Position numbers and translations under genes: made by a program
Notes under the pieces: model-generated
Databases searched by the model: none
The model's input: the letters and a program-made list of their open reading frames with translations, nothing else
Told to the model about the DNA's origin: nothing
Assembly: GCF_001758425.2 (NCBI RefSeq)
Contig: NZ_MDSS02000015.1
Location: forward strand, 1 to 61,103
Source: Nesterenkonia sp. PF2B19
Lineage (GTDB): Bacteria; Actinomycetota; Actinomycetes; Actinomycetales; Micrococcaceae
DNA: 61,103 bases
Direction of reading: 5' to 3'
Part shown: positions 34,222 to 42,608 of the stretch, piece after piece
Layout of the letters: every line of letters starts with the position of its first letter
Numbering within the stretch: position 1 is the first letter of the stretch

Positions 34222-36213
34222 ATGACTGACAAGACCTCGGGCGATGCCGCCGCCCACCCGCTGACCCCTCTCTCCGCCGAGGAGATCTCCCGGATCCGCG
34301 CCGTGTTGGAGCACCATGGCCTGCTGCCTGATTCCGCGCGGGTGAGCTACCTGATGCTGCGTGAGCCGGAGAAGCAGAAGGTCCTGGCCTGGACGCCGGA
34401 CCAGCGGCTCCCCCGCCAGGCCTCGCTCGTCGTCACCGACCTGGCCACCAACGCGGTCCGTGACGTCATCGTCGACCTGGACGGCGACACCATCGTCTCC
34501 GACCAGCCGGTCGACGTCGCAGAGCAGGGCACCGGCCCGATCTTCATGGAGGAGCTCTTCGGGGTCGACGACGTCCTCAAATCCGACGCGCGCTACGTCG
34601 AGGCCTTGGAGCACCGTGGCGTGACCGACCTCGAGAAAGTGGTCGTCATCGGCCTCTCCGCCGGCGTCTTCGGCTACGAGGATGAGCGCGGCCACCGCAT
34701 CCTGCGCGCGCTCTCCTTCCGGCAGGACTACCCGACCGACTCCATCTGGGCCCACCCGATCGGCGGCGTGGTCGCCCACATCGACATGACCGACCGGAAG
34801 GTCCTGCGCGTCGTGGAGACCGAGGTGACCCACGTGCCGGAAGAGTCCGGCGACTACCTGGACCCGGCCGTGCGCGGCGAGCTCCGCACCTCACTGAAGC
34901 CCATCTCCATCACCCAGCCCGAGGGAGTCAGCTTCACACTGGACGACGGCGTGCTGGAGTGGGAGAACTGGAGCGTCCGCTTGGGGTTCAACGGCCGGGA
35001 GGGCCTGACCCTGCATCAGCTCACCTTCTCCGACCAGGGCCGCCGACGCCCCATCATGTACCGCGGCTCCGTGGCGGAGATGGTGGTCAACTACGGGGAC
35101 CCCTCCCCCACCAACGCCTGGCAGAACTACTACGACGTCGGCGAGTTCCAGTTCGGACGGCTCGCCAACGCTTTGGAGCTGGGCTGCGACTGCAAGGGGG
35201 AGATCACCTATGTGGACGCCGTCGTCGCCGATGACTTCGGGCGCCCGCAGACGTTGCCGAACGCCATCTGCCTCCACGAGGAGGACTACGGCATCCTGTG
35301 GAAGCACACCGACGACTTCTCCGGCAGCTCGGAGGTCCGCCGCCAGCGGCGCCTGGTCATCTCCTTCTTCGTCACCGTGGGCAACTACGACTACGGCTTC
35401 TACTGGCACCTGTACCTGGACGGGAAGATCGAGCTGGAGTCCAAAGCGACCGGCATCGTATTCACCAACGCCCACCCCGGCGGCGACTACCCGTACTCCA
35501 CCGAGATCGCCCCGGGGCTCGGCGCCCCGATCCACCAGCACCTGTTCTGCGCGCGGATGGACATGATGGTCGACGGCACCGCGAACGCGGTGGACGAGAT
35601 CGACGTCGTCCGCGAGCCCACCTCGCAGAGCAATCCGTGGGGCAACGCGTTCAACCGCACGATCACCCGACTCCCCTCCGAACAGCAGGCGATCCGCGAT
35701 GCGGCCGGCTCCTCAGGTCGCCTCTGGCGCATCAGCAGCACCGAGGGCACCAACCGCCTGGGGCAGCCGACCGCCTACGTGCTCCACGCGGAAGATTCAC
35801 CCACGCTGCTGGCGGCCGACGATTCCCCGATCCGGCGTCGCGCGGCCTTCGCCGCGCATCACCTGTGGGTGACCCGGTACGACGCCGAGGAGCTGTACCC
35901 CGCCGGCCGGCTCGTCAACCTCAACCCCGGCGACGACGGCCTCCCCCGGTATGCGGCGCAGGACCGAGCACTCGACGGGGAGGACGTGGTGCTCTGGCAC
36001 ACCTTCGGCCTCACCCATTTCCCCCGCACCGAGGACTGGCCGATCATGCCGGTGGACTACGCGGGATTCCGCATGACGCCGAACGGGTTCTTCGACCGCA
36101 ACCCCACCCTGGACGTCCCGCCGGAGTCCGGTGGGCACTGTCAGGCCTCGGGCGCGCCGGAAGCCTCCCCCTCCGGCGCATCACCCCAGGACGACGGCGG
36201 CTGCCACTGCTGA
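34222..36213 (+). CDS. Copper-containing primary-amine oxidase (TPQ enzyme; phenylethylamine/tyramine type)
   Basis: The enzyme oxidises primary amines to aldehydes with release of H2O2 and NH3. The 663-residue product lines up with Arthrobacter globiformis phenylethylamine oxidase at a constant offset of seven. The TPQ precursor is Tyr389 in NYDYG, the catalytic base Asp305 in YYDVGEF, and the copper ligands are His438, His440 (IHQHLF) and His599 (THFP). N-terminal D2/D3 domains precede the beta-sandwich core. No signal peptide is seen. ATG 34222 has a strong aaggagg site. The 3' end overlaps the convergent TetR gene by 73 bases. Phenylethylamine or tyramine is the predicted substrate. Confidence 0.95.
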   Translation: MTDKTSGDAAAHPLTPLSAEEISRIRAVLEHHGLLPDSARVSYLMLREPEKQKVLAWTPDQRLPRQASLVVTDLATNAVRDVIVDLDGDTIVSDQPVDVAEQGTGPIFMEELFGVDDVLKSDARYVEALEHRGVTDLEKVVVIGLSAGVFGYEDERGHRILRALSFRQDYPTDSIWAHPIGGVVAHIDMTDRKVLRVVETEVTHVPEESGDYLDPAVRGELRTSLKPISITQPEGVSFTLDDGVLEWENWSVRLGFNGREGLTLHQLTFSDQGRRRPIMYRGSVAEMVVNYGDPSPTNAWQNYYDVGEFQFGRLANALELGCDCKGEITYVDAVVADDFGRPQTLPNAICLHEEDYGILWKHTDDFSGSSEVRRQRRLVISFFVTVGNYDYGFYWHLYLDGKIELESKATGIVFTNAHPGGDYPYSTEIAPGLGAPIHQHLFCARMDMMVDGTANAVDEIDVVREPTSQSNPWGNAFNRTITRLPSEQQAIRDAAGSSGRLWRISSTEGTNRLGQPTAYVLHAEDSPTLLAADDSPIRRRAAFAAHHLWVTRYDAEELYPAGRLVNLNPGDDGLPRYAAQDRALDGEDVVLWHTFGLTHFPRTEDWPIMPVDYAGFRMTPNGFFDRNPTLDVPPESGGHCQASGAPEASPSGASPQDDGGCHC

Positions 36214-36812
36214 GCCGCCTGCTCGGTCATCCAGGGGGCCAGGTGGTGGCGCACGATCTGCCAGAGCCTGGCCTCTTGGCCCAGGCGCGTGCCGAGCACT
36301 CGTTCGAACTGTGAGGCGGTGACCAGGTACAGCAGCGCATCGGCGATGTCCTCCACCGGCGCCTCCGGGTGCAGCTCCTCCGCATCGACCGCCTCCCTGA
36401 GGTATCCGGCCATCTGCCGGCGCCATTGGTGCTCGACCGCGACCTGCAGGCTGCCCACACTGGGGTTCGCCGCGACGCGCCCCCAGAAGCTGACCACCAC
36501 ATAGGCCTCATCGCGGGGGACGCCGCCGATCGGCAGGACCTCTTCGAGCATGGCGCGCAGCGCGTCCAGCCCGGCGGAGTCGTCCACCCGCCGGGCGATG
36601 CGTGCGTCGGTGCGCTGGAAGATCATCTCGAAGGCCTGGGAGAGCACCTCGTCGAAGCCGGAGAAGTAGTGCCACAGGGACCCGACGGCGACGCCGAGCT
36701 CGGCGGCCAGGGCCCGCGTGGTGGCGGCCTCCATGCCGTCCCGGGCGGCGATCTTCAGGTAGGTGCGGACGATCTCTTCTCGGCGTGCGCGGCGGTCGAC
36801 CTTCTTCGGCAT
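36141..36812 (-). CDS. TetR-family regulator of the amine module
   Basis: The 223-residue product has a TetR DNA-binding domain at residues 5-50 (RAREEIVRTYLKIA-type helix, then TTRALAAELGVAVGSLWHYFSGFDEVL in pieces) and a longer C-terminal ligand domain with a low-complexity Gly/Glu/Ala tail. ATG 36812 (MPKKVDRRARREE) is the family-like start. Longer starts lack support. Its end overlaps the amine oxidase end tail to tail. It likely binds the palindromes at 34189 and 40726; this is inference from proximity. Confidence 0.8.
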   Translation of the reverse strand: MPKKVDRRARREEIVRTYLKIAARDGMEAATTRALAAELGVAVGSLWHYFSGFDEVLSQAFEMIFQRTDARIARRVDDSAGLDALRAMLEEVLPIGGVPRDEAYVVVSFWGRVAANPSVGSLQVAVEHQWRRQMAGYLREAVDAEELHPEAPVEDIADALLYLVTASQFERVLGTRLGQEARLWQIVRHHLAPWMTEQAAQQWQPPSSWGDAPEGEASGAPEA

Positions 36813-36900
36813 GGGGCTGATTCTGCCGCATCGGACCATCCGGGACGGGGACGACGCCCGGACCACCCGTCACGCGTCGACCCCACACCTCCTCCGGCCC

Positions 36901-38316
36901 TCAGGCGAGGGGCGGCCCGCCGAGCGGAATCCCCCGGCGGAACACGTCCTGCGGGTCGTACCGGTCTTTGACCGCGCGGAGCCGCTTCGCCGTGCCGGCG
37001 TCGAAGGCCTGCCGGGCGATCTGGATCTTCTCGTGTCCCTCGACGAAGTTCAGATAGCCCGGCAGCGCCGCAAGCCGGGAGTCCACCCGCCGCCAGGTCT
37101 CGGAGAAGCGCCGTGCGAGCTCGGTGTCAGACTCCGGGCTGGTGATCAGTCCGACGAGTTCGAGCATCCGACCACCCTCTCGTGCGGCGAAGCTGACCTC
37201 CGGTCGACGCCGGCTGATGGCACCTCCTGCGTGACGGGTCTCGGCGAACAGGACGGGGGACGCCGCGCCGCCCGCGACGACGGCGTCACGCATCGCCTCG
37301 AAGACCCCTCGGTCCAGTCGGTCGAGCCACCGGCCGCTGCTGGCCGCCGGCAGGGGATCCACCGGATCCATGGAGATCTCGGCCGCCCGGGAGAACGGGA
37401 TGCTGGCCCACGTGTCCATCAGGGGTCTGCGCCAGGCGCGCCATCGGTCGACGAGCCGTCGTCCCTCGCTGGGCCCCGCTTCCTCCGTGCCGGCGAAGCA
37501 GCCGCGGACGAGCACGAAGGTCTTCCCTCGCAGGGGCTCCGGGACGATCTCCAGCGGCGGGAACGCCGTGATGTTGAACGCGCTGGTGAGCTCCTCCGGG
37601 CAGCCCTCGGACCAGTCCACATAGCGGTCGAAGACCTGCTCCGCGTCCTCCACGGGGTAGAACAGGTTCCCGGCGTAGACCATGTCGACCGGCACCAGGT
37701 CCACCGTCATCTCCACGACGACGCCGAGCCCGCTGCCTGCGGTACCGCACAGCGCCCAGAACAGGTCAGGCTCGGCAGAGGGCGAGGTCGTCACGAGCCG
37801 TCCCCCGGCGACCACGACGGTCAGGGAGCGGACGGCGTCGACGGCGAGCCCGTACTTCCGCGCGAGCCAGCCGAAGCCTCCCCCAAGACTGAATCCGACG
37901 GTGCCGACATGCGGAGCCGAGCCGAGCAGCGGCGCGAGGCCGTACCGCTGTGCGGCCTCCAGAACGGGCGTCCACGTCGTGCCTCCACCGAGTGTGGCCT
38001 GCTGGGACTCGACATCGATGGCCACGCCGTCCAGCCCGCGCGTCAGGATGAGCAGCGTCTCGTCATCGGCCGGGATCGTCACTCCGTGGCCGGTGTTCTG
38101 CACCGAGACGGCCAACCCGTGAGTCTCGGCGAAACGGACGGCGTGGACGACGTCGTCGACGGTGGAGGCCGCCACGGCGATCCCCGGACGCTGGGTCCAC
38201 GCCAGGTTCCATCCGGCACAGGCGCCGGAGTACGGCGGGTCGTGAGGGAGGAGAACGGCCCCGGTGCATGCCGTGCGGAGGGCGTCGACGCCCGGGAGGG
38301 AGGTCTGGATGGACAT
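36901..38316 (-). CDS. FAD-linked oxidoreductase of the berberine-bridge/6-hydroxynicotine-oxidase type
   Basis: The 471-residue product has an FAD_binding_4 domain with the flavin-attaching His in NTGHG near residue 76. VGTVGFSLGGGFGWLARKYGLAVDAV follows near 135-160 (shown in pieces), then an FAD-dependent substrate domain, and the BBE C-terminus YDPQDVFRRGIPL. The second Cys of bicovalent members is not seen. Cytosolic by lack of signal. It is divergent from a LuxR-type gene, which is its probable regulator. Possible substrates include secondary amines or phenolics. No defect seen. Confidence 0.8.
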   Translation of the reverse strand: MSIQTSLPGVDALRTACTGAVLLPHDPPYSGACAGWNLAWTQRPGIAVAASTVDDVVHAVRFAETHGLAVSVQNTGHGVTIPADDETLLILTRGLDGVAIDVESQQATLGGGTTWTPVLEAAQRYGLAPLLGSAPHVGTVGFSLGGGFGWLARKYGLAVDAVRSLTVVVAGGRLVTTSPSAEPDLFWALCGTAGSGLGVVVEMTVDLVPVDMVYAGNLFYPVEDAEQVFDRYVDWSEGCPEELTSAFNITAFPPLEIVPEPLRGKTFVLVRGCFAGTEEAGPSEGRRLVDRWRAWRRPLMDTWASIPFSRAAEISMDPVDPLPAASSGRWLDRLDRGVFEAMRDAVVAGGAASPVLFAETRHAGGAISRRRPEVSFAAREGGRMLELVGLITSPESDTELARRFSETWRRVDSRLAALPGYLNFVEGHEKIQIARQAFDAGTAKRLRAVKDRYDPQDVFRRGIPLGGPPLA

Positions 38317-38530
38317 GATCGTCTCCTTGAGGATCTCCGCCGAGGCCGTTCATCGGGCGCCTGGGTCCTTCGGCAGTCCTCCGCGGGTCTCCAGCGTCCT
38401 GCGCGGAGGCTCCGCTCACCATCCCCCGGCCGGGGCATCTTCCGGTCCGACTCCCCCTCACCTGGGGGATCTTGGACAGGGGGACCCGCAACCGTTGACT
38501 CTGTCCCCGGGTGGGACGAGCATCAGGGTC

Positions 38531-39778
38531 ATGGTGCCTTCAGGCTCGCCTCCGGTGATCCGGCGCCGACGGAGCAGGAGCGGCGCCGCCGGACGCGTCG
38601 CCGAGGTCTGCACCGATGCCGGGAGCACTGCCGAGCTCGTGGAGGGGCTGCGCGAACCGCTCCACGACGCCCTGGGGATGTCCGGGATGGTGCTCAGCGC
38701 CACTGACCCTGACACGCTCCTGTTCTCCACTGCTGCCGTGATCGAGGACCTCCCGGAGGAGATGTGCGCACCGTGGATGCACAACGAGTTCCTCGAGCAG
38801 GACTTCAACAAGTTCGCCGATCTGCATCGCACCGGGGCAGCCGCCTCGACGTTGCACCGCGTCACCCAGGGCCATCCGCAGCTGAGCCCTCGGCACGAGC
38901 GCCTGTACCGGCCCTCGGGATTCGGCCCCGAACTGCGGACGACCTTCTCGATCAACGGGGCATGCTGGGGCATGGGCAGTTTCCTCCGAGAAGACCGTGA
39001 GGAGGATTTCGACGACGGAGCCCTGGCGTGGCTGGACCAGGTCCGTCCGCTGATCGCCGCCGGATTCCAGCGGTGCACGGTCTCGTCGGTGCGTGCCGAG
39101 GCCGAGGGCTGGGTCGCAGGCGTCGTCTCCCTCGATCCGCTCGGGCAGGTCGTGTCCATGACGGAGTCTGCCGTGCAGTGGCTCGGTGACCTGTGGGCTC
39201 ATCCCATCCGTGCGGGTCAGCACACGGTGCTGCCGGGCGAGGCCTATATGGTCGCCACCCGGGCCCGGGCCCGGGCGGAGGACGCGGACGGCGGCCTGGC
39301 CCCGATGACGCGGCTGCATGGTCGGTCCGGACGCTGGCTGACGATCACGGGAGACTGCACGCTGGCCAGCGACGGGAGCCTCTCCGGAATCGTCCTGGTC
39401 ATCGAGCCGTCTCGCCCCACGGATGTCATGCCGATGGTGGTCTCCGCCTATGGGCTCACGGCGCGGGAGCAGGAGGTGCTCGCCGAACTCTCCCAGGGGC
39501 GGCGCACCGCGGACATCGCGACCCGACTCTTCATCTCCGAGCACACGGTGCGCGACCACATCAAGTCGACCCTGGCCAAGACCTGCACCACCTCACGCGG
39601 CGAGCTGATGAGCATGCTGTTCCATCGGCACGCGCGCCCGATGACGCAGGTCACGCACTGCAGAGCGTGCACCGCGCCGGCCGCCGCGTCGGGCCGGGCG
39701 ATCATCCCGCCAGAGACAGGGCGGGCGCCTGATGCCGCCGGCGGTAGGCGCTGGGCGACTCGCCGAACTCTGCCTTGA
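38531..39778 (+). CDS. LuxR-type regulator with N-terminal sensor domain
   Basis: The 415-residue product has an N-terminal GAF/PAS-like sensor of about 280 residues and a C-terminal LuxR helix-turn-helix: LTAREQEVLAELSQGRRTADIA, then FISEHTVRDHIKSTLAK near residues 312-350. No receiver Asp cluster is evident, so it probably senses a ligand directly. ATG 38531 is a weak choice (gacgag upstream); longer readings to 38264 lie in the divergent promoter region. The last 77 bases overlap the convergent AraC gene, and the tail after the HTH is poorly conserved in appearance. Likely controls the flavin oxidase. Confidence 0.75.
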   Translation: MVPSGSPPVIRRRRSRSGAAGRVAEVCTDAGSTAELVEGLREPLHDALGMSGMVLSATDPDTLLFSTAAVIEDLPEEMCAPWMHNEFLEQDFNKFADLHRTGAAASTLHRVTQGHPQLSPRHERLYRPSGFGPELRTTFSINGACWGMGSFLREDREEDFDDGALAWLDQVRPLIAAGFQRCTVSSVRAEAEGWVAGVVSLDPLGQVVSMTESAVQWLGDLWAHPIRAGQHTVLPGEAYMVATRARARAEDADGGLAPMTRLHGRSGRWLTITGDCTLASDGSLSGIVLVIEPSRPTDVMPMVVSAYGLTAREQEVLAELSQGRRTADIATRLFISEHTVRDHIKSTLAKTCTTSRGELMSMLFHRHARPMTQVTHCRACTAPAAASGRAIIPPETGRAPDAAGGRRWATRRTLP

Positions 39779-40688
39779 ACACTCGGGAGAAGTGGGCAGC
39801 GTCATGGAGCCCCCATCGCCCGGCCACGGCTGAGATCGGGCGATCAGCCAGCAGCGGGTCGGCGAGATCCCGCCGGATGTGCTCCAGTCGCCGTGAGCGG
39901 ATCCAGGCGGAGACGGTCTGACCCTCCGCGGAGAAGATGGTGTACAGGTGACGCACCGAGATGTAATGGGCTGCGGCGATCGAGGCCGGTGACAGGTCCT
40001 CGTCGCCCAGATGCCGCAGGATGTGCTCCCTGATCTCACGGCCCAGATGCCGGGACGAGGACGCCTCAGCGGCGTGACGCTCATCCAGCTCCTGGGAGAG
40101 CATGGTGACCATCAGGTCCAGCGCCAGATGCACCAGACGCGCCGAGTAGGTGCTGGAGAGCTGGTCGAGATCCCGCCCCAGCTCCATGAAGAACGGGTTG
40201 ATCATGCGCCCGAACCCGCGATCCTGGGGAAAGCAGCTCGCCGTGACCTGGGCGACCTCCTCCGGCGCGAGGTCGACCATCTCCTGGGGGAAGATCATCA
40301 CCATCGCCTGGCTCGGCTCCGCGAAATGCAGCCGGTAGGGCCTGTGCGTGTCATAGATGGCGAGGTCGCCCGGCCCGAGGCTCGCCCGACGCCCGTCCTG
40401 CTCCAGGATGCCGCGCCCGGCCAGCTGCAGGCTGATCTTGTAGAACCGGGCGTCGTCGGCGGAGATCAGCCCGGGGGTTCGGGTCACGCGGTGCGGCGTG
40501 GTGACCAGCTGGAAGAGCCCGACGTCGTCCACGGTGGAGCTGCGCAGGTGGCCACGGAAGGGAATGCCACCTTCGGCCTGGATGTCCAGGGGCACCACCG
40601 AGGATCCGATGGCGGCCCGCCAGGAGGGCAGATCGAGGCCGGACCGGGGCAGGTCCAGGACTGCTCCGTTGTCACACTGCTGATTCAT
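39702..40688 (-). CDS. AraC-family regulator, FeaR-like
   Basis: The 328-residue product has an AraC-binding-like (PF14525) N-domain, with FYKISLQLAGRGILEQDGRRASLGPGDLAIYDTHRPY near residues 85-120 (in parts), and a C-terminal double HTH, SVRHLYTIFSAEGQTVSAWIRSRRL and HFSRVFKAEFGESPSAYRRRHQ. The architecture is that of FeaR, which activates tyramine oxidase and phenylacetaldehyde dehydrogenase in E. coli, matching the genes nearby. ATG 40688 has an aggagg site. It is divergent from the APC permease. Confidence 0.83.
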   Translation of the reverse strand: MNQQCDNGAVLDLPRSGLDLPSWRAAIGSSVVPLDIQAEGGIPFRGHLRSSTVDDVGLFQLVTTPHRVTRTPGLISADDARFYKISLQLAGRGILEQDGRRASLGPGDLAIYDTHRPYRLHFAEPSQAMVMIFPQEMVDLAPEEVAQVTASCFPQDRGFGRMINPFFMELGRDLDQLSSTYSARLVHLALDLMVTMLSQELDERHAAEASSSRHLGREIREHILRHLGDEDLSPASIAAAHYISVRHLYTIFSAEGQTVSAWIRSRRLEHIRRDLADPLLADRPISAVAGRWGLHDAAHFSRVFKAEFGESPSAYRRRHQAPALSLAG

Positions 40689-40725
40689 GGCCCCTCCTGG
40701 GACATCTGCGGAACACCTCTGATTC

Positions 40726-40741
40726 TTGAGCGATTGCTCAA
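40726..40741. promoter_or_regulatory. Second copy of the amine-module operator
   Basis: TTGAGCG-AT-TGCTCAA differs from the copy at 34189 by one arm base and the spacer. It lies 37 bases before the AraC ATG in the 259-base divergent region with the APC permease. The rest of that region shows no other clear site. Confidence 0.72.
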
Positions 40742-40947
40742 TAACGATGGCAGAAGGTGCCCGCGTCCTGACGACGACGTCTCCAGAAGTGTGACACCGC
40801 TCATATCCGATGGCAAGGTTCAGCGCACCGCTCCCGGCACCGCCCACCGCACGGACCAGGACAACGTGTGTGCACGCTGACACAAGACGCGCCCCACCAT
40901 GAGGCGGAGACTGAGGCCATCCACCCCAAGACCGCACGGAGCACATC

Positions 40948-42447
40948 ATGAGCAGACACTCCCCCACCGCCCCGACGCCCACCCCCGACGACGTCCGCAC
41001 CCCTGAGGAGACAGCCCTCGCCCGGCGGACGCTCGGCGTCCCAGCCCTGGTCTTCCTGATCATCGCCGCTTCCGCACCGCTGACCGTCCTGGCCGGGGGA
41101 GCCACCACCAGCTTCGCGGTCACCGGAGAGCTCGGCGTGCCGGTCGGCTATCTCCTGCTGGGCCTCGTCCTGATCTTCTTCGCCATCGGCTACGGCAGGA
41201 TGAGCGCGCTGATCCAGAATGCGGGAGCCTTCTACGCCTATGTGGCCGCGGGGCTCGGCATCCGGGCGGGCATCGGCACCTCCTTCCTCGCACTGGTGAC
41301 CTACAACGCCATGCAGATCGGCCTCTACGGGGTCTTCGGATTCACTGCATCCTCCGTCCTGGGAGAGCTCACCGGGCTCGAGGCCCCCTGGTGGCTGTGC
41401 GCCCTGGCGGGATGGCTGATCGTCGGCGCGCTGGGAGTCAACACGGTGGACCTCAACGCCAAGGTGCTCGCCGTGATCGTGGCGCTCGAATTCGTCATCG
41501 TCATCGCCGTCAGCGCACTCTCCTTCTCCGTGGCACCTGAAGGCATCAGCGCGGAGGCTTTCCTCCCGGAGCACTGGCTGACCGGGAGCTTCGGGGCGCT
41601 GTTGGCCTTCGGCATCGCCGCCTTCATGGGCTTCGAGTCTGGCGCCATCTACTCCGAGGAGGCCAAGGACCCTCGGCGCTCCGTCGCCACGGCGACCTAC
41701 ATCGCCGTCGGCATCATCGCGGCGTTCTACGCCTTCTCGGCCTGGGCGTTCTCACTGGGCGTCGGAACCTCGCAGATGGTGGAGCAGTCGCAGCGGTGGG
41801 GGCCGGACCTGATGTTCGTCTTCCTGGGCCAGCATGTGCCGGCGATGGCCTCGAACATGGCGGCCCTGCTCTTCCTGACCAGCATCCTGGCTGCCATGAT
41901 CGCCTTCCACAACGCCGCGGCCCGATACTTCTTCTCCATGGGCCGAGCCCGAGTCCTCCCCCAGGCGCTGGGGAGGACCGGACCCCGCAACGGCGCTCCC
42001 GTGGCCGGGTCGCTGACACAGTCTTCGCTGGGCCTGCTCTTCATCCTCCTCTTCACCGTGGCCGGGGCCGGCTCGGACCTCGGAGCCCTGTATCCGGTAC
42101 TGACGATGTTCCCCTGGCTGACCAACGCCGCAGGGTTCGGCATGGTGATCCTGCTGTGCGTGACCTCCGTGGCGATCATGCGTCGCCTCGGCGAGGACCC
42201 CGACCAGCACCCGTTCTTCGTGCGCAGGGTGGCGCCGCTGGTCGCCGCGATCGGTTTCGGCATCATCGCGCTGCTCATCATGGCCAACTTCGACACCATG
42301 ATCGAGGCCGACGGCTTCTCCGCCCTGGTGATCGTCATCCCGGGCACCATCGTCGCCTCCGGGGCGATCGGCCTCGCCTGGGCCTCGTATCTGCAGCGAC
42401 GCCGGCCGGAGATCTACGAGCATGCGCGGCAGGCGAACATCGGCTGA
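40948..42447 (+). CDS. APC-superfamily amino acid/amine permease
   Basis: The 499-residue product has about 12-14 hydrophobic helices. It shows the APC start APLTVLAGGATTSFAVTGELG near residue 47, and GFESGAIYSEEAKDPRRSVATATY near 230-255, the hallmark of this superfamily (in pieces). The cytosolic N-tail is 30 residues, Pro/Thr-rich. Its place divergent from a FeaR-like regulator and sharing the amine operator suggests uptake of phenylethylamine, tyramine or a related amino acid. Specificity is inferred only. ATG 40948 follows a ggagcac site. Confidence 0.87.
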   Translation: MSRHSPTAPTPTPDDVRTPEETALARRTLGVPALVFLIIAASAPLTVLAGGATTSFAVTGELGVPVGYLLLGLVLIFFAIGYGRMSALIQNAGAFYAYVAAGLGIRAGIGTSFLALVTYNAMQIGLYGVFGFTASSVLGELTGLEAPWWLCALAGWLIVGALGVNTVDLNAKVLAVIVALEFVIVIAVSALSFSVAPEGISAEAFLPEHWLTGSFGALLAFGIAAFMGFESGAIYSEEAKDPRRSVATATYIAVGIIAAFYAFSAWAFSLGVGTSQMVEQSQRWGPDLMFVFLGQHVPAMASNMAALLFLTSILAAMIAFHNAAARYFFSMGRARVLPQALGRTGPRNGAPVAGSLTQSSLGLLFILLFTVAGAGSDLGALYPVLTMFPWLTNAAGFGMVILLCVTSVAIMRRLGEDPDQHPFFVRRVAPLVAAIGFGIIALLIMANFDTMIEADGFSALVIVIPGTIVASGAIGLAWASYLQRRRPEIYEHARQANIG

Positions 42448-42487
42448 CGCCTCCTCCCGCCCCGCCCTGACCGCCAGCACAGACCTC

Positions 42488-42530
42488 TTGTGTCGCAGGA
42501 CACGGATAATATACGATCCTCGATATGATC
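42488..42530 (+). promoter_or_regulatory. Promoter/operator region of the homoprotocatechuate operon
   Basis: The inverted repeat GTGTC-GCAG-GACAC (42490-42503) is followed by AT-rich TAATATACG and TATGAT (42524-42529). This is the only AT-rich stretch before the first gene. It likely holds the promoter and the site of the GntR protein encoded in the operon. The exact -10/-35 pair cannot be fixed by eye. Confidence 0.5.
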
Positions 42531-42608
42531 TGATGTCGGCATTCAGTGCCCGGCGCAGACCCGACGACGCCGCCACGCACGGCCCATGTACGGAGCGAAG
42601 GAGCTTCT

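Noticed and set aside
42507-42530. atatacgatcctcgatat read as a GntR palindrome
   Set aside because: Only the outer four bases pair, so it was kept as AT-rich promoter context rather than a defined operator.
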